Of a stretch of DNA of 64,000 bases, positions 51,470-60,700 are shown piece after piece. A program made the position numbers and the translations under genes. Below the pieces are notes generated by a model. The model was given only the letters and a program-made list of their open reading frames with translations. It was not told the origin of the DNA and searched no databases. Each line of letters starts with the position of its first letter. Positions within the stretch are counted from its first letter, which is position 1. The DNA comes from Prorocentrum cordatum (lineage: Eukaryota > Sar > Dinophyceae > Prorocentrales > Prorocentraceae): NCBI GenBank assembly GCA_963575745.1, contig CAUYUJ010017921.1, positions 1-64,000 of the forward strand. Direction: 5' to 3'.

Positions 51470-52640
51470 GGGACTCGTAGAGCTTCCTGACAACACATAA
51501 TGTCGAAAAAAATGTAGAGAACAAATAGTTCTTCAGTCCAACTCGAGTATCAGACCTAGGTCAGACCTCTGAATGCGACAGACGGGCGCGTCTGATGTCT
51601 CCGAATCGATTCATGTGATTACCCGCCCTGCAGCCTCCCTACAGCCCGAGTTAAGTGCAGAACGCCGATAGTAGCTCTCAAGATGACTGGAAGAATACGA
51701 ACAGTTTCGTAATTCTGGATCGCGTAGCACACCGAGTTCAGAGCTCTGAATTCGACAGACAAACGCAACTGATGATTATGGATCGGCGTCTGTAACTCTC
51801 AGCCCTGTAGCTGTCCTACAGCTCGAGTTCAGTGCAGGAAACCGAGAGCGCCTATCAAGATGATTCGAATAATGCAAATAGATTTGCGGACCAGGCTCGG
51901 CTAGCAGACCGAGTTCAGACCTCTGGTTCGAACAGCCGAACGCGTCTCATGATTCTGAGTGCGATAGGTGTGCTTACCCGCACTGTAGCTGCCCTACAGC
52001 TCGAGTTAAGTTGAAAATACCGACAACACGTATGAAGTTGATTCGAATAATACGAATAGGTTGGCGGACCTAGCTCGGCTAGCAGACCGAGTTCAGGCCT
52101 CTGGATTCAACAGGCGAACGCGCCCGATGATTCTGAGTGCGATAGGTGTGCTTACCAGCACTGTAGCTGCCCTACAGATCGGGTTAAGTAGAAAATACCG
52201 ACAACGCGTATCAAGTTGATTCGAATAATACGAATAGGCTGGCGGACCTAGCTCGGCTAGCAGACCGAGTTCAGGCCTCTGGATTCAACAGACGAACGCG
52301 CCTAATGATTCTGAGTGCGATAGGTGTGCTCACCAGCACTATAGCTGCCCTACAGCTCGAGTTAAGTACAAAATACCGACAACGCGTATCAAGATGACTC
52401 GAAACGGCCGATCCCGCCACCGTGCTTTTCGATAGTAATATTCACCCGATCGATCTAAGATGAAGATGACGAGCGGGAATAAGATCGAATATGACGGGAA
52501 AAAATACTAGAGCTCTAACGAATGGTCAAATTTCGAGAACAAAATTTTCAACCGACCCAAAGTCACCAAAAGTTCCGTCGAGATTTTTCTTGCCAACTAG
52601 CTCTGCAGCGCTCCGGAGTTACTCTAAAGCTTCCAGCAAT
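51470..52640 (-). repeat. Satellite element with 178-bp monomers, inverted
   Basis: It has the same architecture as 38395-39720 on the opposite strand, with the head at 52430-52640 and monomers reading CCGAGTTCAGRCCTCTGGAT and CCTACAGCTCGAGTTAAGT. Confidence 0.87.
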
Positions 52641-53419
52641 AACTTGCTAAGGGAAGCTCTACTAGTTATTCCCGGATTGCTCCTCGGAGAGCTAAGGGTT
52701 TCACATAAGAAGCCGGCGGTGGGTGGTGAGGAGGACACGCCCACCTCCGCCGGTCCACGATCGCCGGAGCAACTCGCCGGAGTTCGCAGCGGGTCCGGGG
52801 GCGTGGCTTCCTAGCTTTTCCCAATACGCGTGGCTCCAGGGTGCGCGAAGCGCTCCGGCAGAGCTTCGGCAGAGCTTCGGCAGTTCTTCCAGGCTCCTAG
52901 GCAGATCTTCCTTGCGCGCTTTGCAGGGCCCCACGCATCGTAAACGGCGCCCCTGCAAGCGTCTTCTGCGAGATTTCCGGCGTCCCGCGCATCGTAACTC
53001 GTAGAGCTTCCCTTAGCAAGTATCTCGTAGAGCTCTTTGGCATCGATGAGCTAGAGGAATTCCGGCGCGGGGTGGAGCTAGTTGGTCGACCCGGCCGAGG
53101 CGGACAATGTGACAACTTTTGGGTGGTTTTGCAAAAATTTGAAAGATACTTGACAATTCATTTTAGGAAAGCAGATTTTTACTCTGAGCATTGAGATATC
53201 AACTTTGTTCTCTGAGCAGCTCAGACCTCTAGAGCCATTTTTTGTACCAGTTCACTTGGAGGAACCGACTTTATGTTGACTCCGAAAAATCTCAACTTGA
53301 AGTTTTTGTAGAAAAGCTCCGAGAAGCTCTGGCTTTGATGCTGAGCTTTCTCACGGATGCAAGGAGCTCTACGAGGTTTCCGGCGGTGACCAGGTTGACG
53401 GTTCACCGCCGGCGCCAGT
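52641..53419. repeat. Partial 400-bp module, 61-bp unit and inverted 350-bp module
   Basis: 52661-52995, 53023-53086 and 53085-53420 respectively, the last ending in a hairpin (53380-53412). Confidence 0.8.
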
Positions 53420-54585
53420 TATTGCTGGAAGCTTGAGAGTAATTCCGGAGCGCTGGAGAGCTAGTTGGCAAGAAAAATCTCGACAGACCTTTTGGTGACT
53501 TTTGGTCGGTTGAAAATTTTGTTCTCGAAATTCAATCATTCGTTAGAGCTCTAGTATTTTTTCCCGTGATATTCGATCTTATTCGCACTCGCCATCTTGA
53601 TCTCAGCTCGATCGGGTACCTTTCACTGCCAAAAAGCGTCCCGGCAGGAACAGCCGTTTCGAGTGATCTTGCAACGCGTTTTCGGTATTGTGTTCTTAAC
53701 TCGAGCTGTACGGCAGCTACAGAGCTGGTAAGCACGCCTATCGCATTCAGAATTATCAGGCGCGTTCGCCCGTTGAATCCAGAGGTCTGAACTCGGTCTG
53801 CTTGCTAGCCGAGCTAGGTCCGTAAAACTATTCGTATTATTCGAGTTCTCTTGACAGACGCTCTCGGTTTTCTGTACTTATTAACTCGAGCTGTAGGGCA
53901 GCTACAGAGCTGATAAGCACAGCTGTCGCATTCAGAATTATCAGGCGCATTCGTCTGTTGAATCCAGAGGTCTGAACTCGGTCTGCTAGCCGAGCTAGGT
54001 CCGCAAATCTATTCGTATTATTCGAGTTGTCTTGACAGACGCTCTCGGTTTTCTGCACTGAACTCGAGCTGTAGGGTAGCTACAGGGCTCATTGTCACAG
54101 ATATCGATGGGAAATGATCAGTCGCGTTCGTCTATTGGATCAAGAGCTCTGAACTCGGCCTGCTGCCCGAGCTAGATTCGCGAAACTATTCGTATTGTCT
54201 GAATCATCTTGAGGCGTGCTTCTAATTCCCTGCACTGAACTCGTGCTGGGGGAGGGCTACAGTGCTGCGGGTCACAGATATCGATTTGCACACATCAGGC
54301 GCGTCTGTTGGTCGATTCCAGAGCTCGGAACTCGGTCTGCTGCTCGAACTAGGTCCGCCAAACTATTCTATTATTCGAGTCGATACTGTCGATTTTCTGG
54401 ACTTACCTCGGGCTGTAGGGGAGCTGCAGGGCTGGGAATCACATGAGTGGGTTCACAGAGATCAGACGCGCCCGCCTGTCGCATTCAGAGGTCTGAACTC
54501 GGTTCGATACTCGAACTGGGTTGCGAAATTAGTCGTTCTTTGGAGTTTTTTCCACAGTATATACTGTCAGGAAGCTCTACGAGTC
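53420..54585 (+). repeat. Satellite element with 178-bp monomers
   Basis: Head at 53430-53640, then monomers to the hairpin at 54588. Late monomers (GTGCTGCGGGTCACAGATAT) match those near 41000 and 55570, so monomer order along the element is conserved between copies. Confidence 0.87.
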
Positions 54586-54704
54586 CCCCGGCGGTAAGAA
54601 AGGTTGACGGTTTACCGCCGGCGCCCAGTTTCAGGCGACCCGGCAGAGATCCCCGTGCGGCGTTCCGCGCTTCGCTTCGCTATCCGGGTTTTGGACGCTT
54701 ACAA

Positions 54705-55940
54705 GTTTTTTCCCGTGATATTCGATCTTATTCCCGCTCTCCATCTTGATCTCAGCTCGATCGGGTACCTTTTACTGCCAAAAAGCACACTGGGGGGATC
54801 GACCGTTTCGAGTCATCTTGATACGCGTTGTCGGTATTTTGTACTTAACTCGAGCTGTAGGACATCTACAGAGCTGGTAAGCACAGCTATCGCACTCAGA
54901 ATCATCAGGCGCGTTCGCCTGTCGAGTTCATAGGTCTGAACTCGGTCTGCTAGCCGAGCTAGGTCTGCAAACCTATTCGTATAATTCGAGTGAACTTGAT
55001 ACGCGTTGTCGGTATTTTACTTAACTCGAGCTTCAGGGCAGCTAAAGTGTCGGCAAGCACACCTATCGCACTCAGAATCATCAGGCGCGTTCTTCTGTTG
55101 AATCTATAGGTCTGAACTCGGTCTGCTAGCCGAGCTAGGTCGGAAAACCTATTCGTATTATTCGAATCAACTTGATACGCGTGGTGGGTATTTTGTATTT
55201 AATCCGAGCTGCAGGGCAGCTAGAGTGCTGGTAAGCACACCTATCGTACTCAGAATCATCAGGCGCGTTCGCCTCTTCACTCGAGAGGTCTGAACTCGGT
55301 CTGCCGAGCTAGGTCCGCAAATCTATTCGTATTATTCGAGTCATCTTGACAAACGCTCTCGGTATTTTTCGTACTTAACTCGAGCTGTGGGCGGCTACAT
55401 AGCCTACAGTCACAGGAATCGATTGAGAATTATCGGGCGCGTTTGTCTGTTGTGTCGAGAGCTCTGAACTCGGCCTGCTGCCCGAGCTAAGTTCGCGAAA
55501 CTATGTGTATTGTCCGAATCATCGTGAAAAGTGCTCTCAATTTTCTGCACTCAACTCGTCCTGGGAGAGGGCTACAGTGCTGCGGGTCATAGAAATCGAT
55601 TTGCACACATCAGGCGCGTTCGTTGGTCGATTCGAGAGCTCAGAACTTGGTCTGCTGCTCGAAACAGGTCTGCGAAACTATTATATTATTCGAGTCATCC
55701 TGAGAGATGCTGTCTGTGTTTTCTGCACTTAACTCGGGCTGTAGGGGGGCTGCAGGGCTGGTAATCACATGAGTCGATTCGCAGACATCAGACGCGTTCG
55801 CCTGTCGCATTGAGAGGTCTGAACTCGGTCTGATCAGACGCGTCCGCTTGTCGCATTCAGAGGTCAAAAATATTCACTATGAGTCAGAATGTTGGTTGGT
55901 GCTCTCGGTTTTCTCAGCTTAAGTCAGCTTGGAAGCTCTA
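54705..55940 (+). repeat. Satellite element with 178-bp monomers
   Basis: The truncated head joins a 78-bp end fragment of the 400-bp module at 54705. Monomers continue to about 55930, where AGCTCTACGAGTTCCCCGGC begins the hairpin that LINE 3 interrupts. Confidence 0.87.
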
Positions 55941-55950
55941 CGAGTTCCCC

Positions 55951-55968
55951 GGCGGTAACCAAGGTTGA
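55951..55968 (+). other. 5' half hairpin and target-site duplication of LINE 3
   Basis: GGCGGT followed by AACCAAGGTTGA (55957-55968). The same 12 bases recur at 61979-61990, after which the hairpin resumes (CGGTTTACCGCCGGCG). Confidence 0.92.
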
Positions 55969-56394
55969 GGAGGGCTCAAGGGCTCCTGGATCCCACGGGA
56001 GCTCAGGGGGTGTCGGCGTCGCGGGGAAGCGGCGCGGCGGCCATCGCTGCCATCGACGAGTACGGCATCTTCCAGGCAAGCCAGGCCGCCTGCTTTGTGT
56101 GTTGTAATTGTTGTTGTTTTGCTTGTCGTGTGTGCAACGGCGGACGGGTACGACTTTTCAATACTTGCTAGACGTTTCCAGCTGGAGGATATTTCCCCGA
56201 CTGTACCTTATTTGCAGTACTCACAGGATTACGGACAGAGACCAGATTCTGCTGTTGAGAGGGCGTCTCGGAAGAGGCAAATTCAGGATACCGAGCAAAT
56301 TGTACGTGACCTTCCACTGGACGGGAGATTGAATACTGCCGACTCCACACCAGATAGTGATAGTCATTGTGTTGTCCCATCTTCATTTGTGAAT
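55969..56394 (+). other. 5' UTR of LINE 3
   Basis: No ATG occurs in the ORF1 frame here. The upstream in-frame extension looks like a hydrophobic signal sequence (VVIVVVLLVV) but starts at TTG, and I regard it as untranslated. Confidence 0.6.
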
Positions 56395-57711
56395 ATGAAT
56401 ACAGGACTCATGAATATGATGCAGACTCCTTCCAACGCAGCTGTGGCGGGAAATACAATCAACGGAGGGCGTGTGGGAGGGGCTCCAGCAGGTCAGGTCA
56501 GTCCTGGAGGTCAAGGATCTGGAGGCGCTCCTGTTGTTCCTAGAGGCCCAGCTCCACAAGGTGCTCTAGGGGGACCCCCAGGTATGCCCACGGAGGCACA
56601 ACAAGCGGCGGCCCAAGCGGCTGTTGTCCCTGAAGGTGCTGGAGAGCGTCAGGGTATGCAGGGTGTTAGCGACGACGCCCAACGAAATGTCAAACATCGT
56701 GTCAACGGTCCTCAGGAGGCACTCTTGGGGGAACTCGAGGAGAAGCGAAAGAAACTCAGTGTGGTCTCGGACGAGGCCCCATCCTGGTTCAAGGCCTTCG
56801 CGGAGCTCAACGTACTCGAGAGCAAAGTTAGGCAACAAGAAAACGTCGAAATTAGGGCCGATATTCAGAGCATCTCGAACCGTCAGGAGGCCTCCGACAT
56901 CAGGATGAGCAACTTGGAACGACAAATGCAGGATCTCAAGAAGAACCCCAGTGTGATATCAGGTGCTGCCTCGACCACGGCACCTTCCTATGGAGGAGGC
57001 CCACCAGGACTCTCGGGACTATCCAGCTTCAATCCCAGCTATGTGGAGCTCACAGGCTGGACTGACTGGGACGGGACAGCGGTGACACGTTCGGCCAGTA
57101 TGATGAGAGACACGGACGCTGCACAATTCATCACTAATTTGAAGACGGCCATCGCTGCAGAGGATGAAGCTAGGATCGATTACGAGGGCACATTACGTAT
57201 GAATGGAAGTAGAATGATGTTGAGTACGATCAAAATCAAATTCATTGTAGGAACCGACTCTTCGACACTATACAACGTGAAGCGTGCTTTTGATGATGCT
57301 TTAACTCCGAATCCCCAGAGGAATGCGGCTCAGGTTTCGAGGTCACCTCCAGACTATGACAGCATGTTCCAGGGCATGTTACAACGACCCAGTCGGGTCC
57401 GCGTACGGATAGAAGCTCCACCATGGAAACGTGATCATATCGGAGCTGTGGGACGCTTCTACGGGACATACCGCGAGTGTACCAACAGTGAGGCCATGGA
57501 GATCAGGGGGGAGACAGGATCGGGACCCAACGGACGGAGCACAATGTGGACCAAGCCGCAGGATCCTCAGCATCGACCTGTGGAACTGGCATCCTTTCGT
57601 ATCAATACGGGGTGGACAGTGGACCGCGAGATCTGGGAGGGTGTACTTATGCGCAGCGGTGTGACGACTACATACGACACATTTGTTGCGAGTCTTGCCG
57701 GCAGGGTGTGA
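56395..57711 (+). CDS. LINE 3 ORF1 protein
   Basis: 438 residues from the first in-frame ATG (MNTGLMNMMQTP). The N-terminal ~100 residues are Gly/Pro/Ala-rich (GGQGSGGAPVVPRGPAPQG). A probable coiled coil follows (LNVLESKVRQQENVEIRADI...SNLERQMQDLKK). The shared ORF1 domain follows: ELTGWTDWDG, LRMNGSRM, IKIKFIVGTDSSTLYNVKRA, EAPPWKRDHI and VGRFYGTYRE. No CCHC motif. The protein ends GRV and TGA, and the same frame continues as ORF2. Compared with the LINE 1 copy it is intact. Confidence 0.87.
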   Translation: MNTGLMNMMQTPSNAAVAGNTINGGRVGGAPAGQVSPGGQGSGGAPVVPRGPAPQGALGGPPGMPTEAQQAAAQAAVVPEGAGERQGMQGVSDDAQRNVKHRVNGPQEALLGELEEKRKKLSVVSDEAPSWFKAFAELNVLESKVRQQENVEIRADIQSISNRQEASDIRMSNLERQMQDLKKNPSVISGAASTTAPSYGGGPPGLSGLSSFNPSYVELTGWTDWDGTAVTRSASMMRDTDAAQFITNLKTAIAAEDEARIDYEGTLRMNGSRMMLSTIKIKFIVGTDSSTLYNVKRAFDDALTPNPQRNAAQVSRSPPDYDSMFQGMLQRPSRVRVRIEAPPWKRDHIGAVGRFYGTYRECTNSEAMEIRGETGSGPNGRSTMWTKPQDPQHRPVELASFRINTGWTVDREIWEGVLMRSGVTTTYDTFVASLAGRV

Positions 57712-57760
57712 CGGTGCAGAGGTGCCAGTCGGGCTGGTGGCCCCACAGCCCAGCATAGGC
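57706..57760 (+). promoter_or_regulatory. In-frame TGA with downstream hairpin (LINE 3)
   Basis: GTG-TGA-CGG: UGA followed by CGG is a leaky context known from viral readthrough sites. Nineteen bases further, GGGCTGGTGGCCCCACAGCCC can fold (GGGCT and GTG with CAC and AGCCC). ORF2 continues in frame with no ATG until position 57778, which is already inside the first endonuclease motif. Confidence 0.55.
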
Positions 57761-60700
57761 TAGGCACCCAGAATCTTATGAAACAAGGGGCTACAGCAGA
57801 TCGGGGATTTGCTTGCATGAGGGCACTTCTTTCTCACGGCTGTGAAGTGTTCTGTTTACAGGAGTGTGAACACTTACCGTCCAATTCAATTCAGCTGCTT
57901 GGCTGGCACCTAGTTTATTCAAGTGACAGGAAGGCTTCCATAGCTTTGAGGGGGAAGTCTTGTCACAACATAGTTCGTTCTTGGAATAATCATGCTCGTC
58001 TTGCTATTGTGTGCTTGCGTCATCCGTGTATCTTTCTTGTCTCTGCGTACTTTCCGAATAGATCGGAGAATCGTTCATTGGAGGTGGCTTTTGAGATGCT
58101 GAAAACAATCGAAACAACTTATCGGAGGTGGAAGGAGGAGTGCAGATACACATGTGAGCTTGTGATTGCAGGGGATTTTAATGTTGAGCTTGCGCCCGAC
58201 ATCACCTGTTCAGGAGGCACGGTGACTGGAGGCGCTGTGCAGATTCTCGACGGGAGGGGATATGGGAATGATACGGAGGATAGACGGTGGGAGGAGGACA
58301 TGTGGCGATCTCAGCTGCAGGAGTGGCTATGTCGGATGCGCTTGCTGGCAGTCAATTCTCTTGGCTCGCCGTACTCTCGGCAGCCGACCTTCGTGCATCG
58401 TGCGAACAATGCTCGACGCAAGTCTGGGGCGAAGACTATTGCGCCAAAAGTGCTTGACTATCTCATGGTCCCACAATCCTGGGAGGGTGACTTGGTTGAA
58501 TGCCGAACGGATTGGATCCCAGAGACCCCGACTACCAACTTCTCGGATCACGCCTGTGTCTACGCCGAGTTCCAGATGCAGAACCCTCAGGTCACAAAAT
58601 ATCAAGGCCCCCCTAGCCACCACACAAGCCACAAAGAGTTCCAATCGTATCGGGAGGAGGCTCAATTCCAGGTCCTGGCGGACGTACAGATCCCGACAGT
58701 GCCCCCACAACGTATTGCTGGAACGATTGCTGGACATGCGTTACCACTCCTCACGGTGAGGGCCCCCAGGTACTCCAGAGGGCTCCCACCAAGTAGGACT
58801 CCTCAACATGCCGAGCTGGAGGTACAACTCAGAGAGGCACGTGCTAGGAAGGACAGAGCGTTGGCTCGAGACCTTCGACGTCGCATCAGACCGCTGGCGC
58901 GGGAATATCGCCGACGGAAGGTGGAGTGGGAGGCACTACCATCTAGGAAGGGGAGGAGGACACGTGTGACGGAGTTGAGGGTGACGGACACTGGGGGAGG
59001 GGATATGGGACCTACGACTATGATGACGGAGGACAGGGAACTGTGGGCGGAGGAGGTGGAGCGATATGCTGTGCAGAGTATGACTTGTGATGACTCCAGA
59101 GCCCGCAATCGGGAGCTTGTGTCCACACTGCGTCGCCATGCATCTCAATCAACAGCCTCTTCGGACAACACACTTACGATCACATACTCTACTATTCTGC
59201 AGGCGCGGAGCAGGCTCCGAACAGGACGGGCCTGTGGGCCCGACGGCATCTCGGTTGAACTTCTCAAGGCTCTTTCGTGGAGGTCAGTGCGTTCTATTGG
59301 TAAGGTTTTCTCTGATATATTCAACGGGCTTCGCCCGACGCCAAGGGAATGGCAGGAAGTATACCTAACACTTATGCCGAAAACGAGTAAACTGGAAACA
59401 TTGCGACAAACAAGGAACCTGCTTGTTGGAAATACCTTGGCCAAGTGGTATCTCACGTGCGTGACGATTTTACTGGAAAGATGTGTGGAACCCTTCATGA
59501 GTGATATGGCGGTTTACGGTTTTACCAGCGGACGGCGTTGCTGGGAGATTTCATCGGCCATGAAATGTATTGCACAGCATGCTTCCACATGGGGGCGAGA
59601 TCAAACGGCGTGGCTCCTCAGCTGTGACATCGAGCGGGCGTTCGATGCTGTGACGCTGCCGACAGTCTCGAGAGCGATGACGGCCCTGGGGATCAGTGCA
59701 CGGTTACAGTATGCGTTATTGGAGCCTCTCTCATCTACCTCATGCACGGTGCTGTTTGAAGGAGTGACAATCCCAAATGTGCAGTGGGATAGGTCGCTCC
59801 GGACGGGGGGTACCGAATCACCTATCGCGTTTACTATTGTCACTATTGCTATTTGGCGGGATGTGATTGCTCGCCTGGACCAGCGCGGTGTCGGAGTCGA
59901 GATGCCATGCCATGATGATCACTGTCGGTATGCACGATGGAATCATGCTCTCTGGGCTGACAATATTTTTCTGGCCGCCAAGTCAGCATCGGAGGCGCAG
60001 GTAGCAGCCACTGCCTTCACTACTGCTCTCAGGGATTGGGGGATGGAGTGGAAGGAGGAGAGTTTAGAAATGATGGTGTGTGGTACTCAGTACACTGATG
60101 CGGTCACGGTTCAGATTTGCTCGCGGATTGTACCTTTCAAGCATGTTGAGAGTTTGAATGTGCTGGGGTATCAGATTCCCAGAAGTTTCACTGCTATCCA
60201 CACGGATGTGCAGGAGCGCGTCCAGCAGGCCCGAAGGGCATTCTTTGCGCAGGTGCAGTATTTTACGTGCAGGGCGCTGCCTCTGGTGAAGAAGTTTCGT
60301 CGATATCAATCGACTGTGCAGAGCCGCCTTTTATATGCAGCAGAGGCCATCACGATTGACAGTGAGTGTGTGAGGGTTATCCATGCGTTCGAGGGTATGT
60401 GTCTTCTGAGAATGTCAGGAAGGAGGAAGCCAGGAGATGTGGGGTGGGAGGTATGGCGGCCAGCTGCACTGACACGAGTCAGGACAATCTTCTGCGATGG
60501 GGGTTTCCCATCGGCTGTGCAGATGCTGTGCTGGAAGAGCTGGGGCACGATGCGCTCCACGAGGCAATATTTACTATCTTTGGAGGAGGACAGGACGGCA
60601 AGGACGGAGGTTGAGGTGGAGGGATCAACGACTCAACGTGCTAAACGTGTTCGCTTTGCGGAGGGACGGGGGGAGGATGTTCCTGCTACGACTATGATGG

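Larger units (their letters stand above)
39743..54621. repeat. Dispersed intact GGCGGT/ACCGCC hairpins (group of 14)
   Basis: Cores at 39743-39776, 41390-41422, 42708-42740, 43102-43133, 43372-43404, 43823-43855, 44654-44684, 47160-47192, 49510-49542, 49980-50012, 50546-50578, 51436-51469, 53380-53412 and 54588-54621, in both orientations. The stem is CCGGCGGT with ACCGCCGG and the loop contains GGTTGACGG or its complement. A CTCGTAGAGCT motif lies next to nearly all of them. Confidence 0.85.

Noticed and set aside
56095-56150. A hydrophobic signal-peptide-like start for LINE 3 ORF1 (VVIVVVLLVV)
   Set aside because: The apparent start is TTG, there is no ATG upstream, and the other two ORF1s start with ATG and no such segment. 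The ATG at 56395 fits better.
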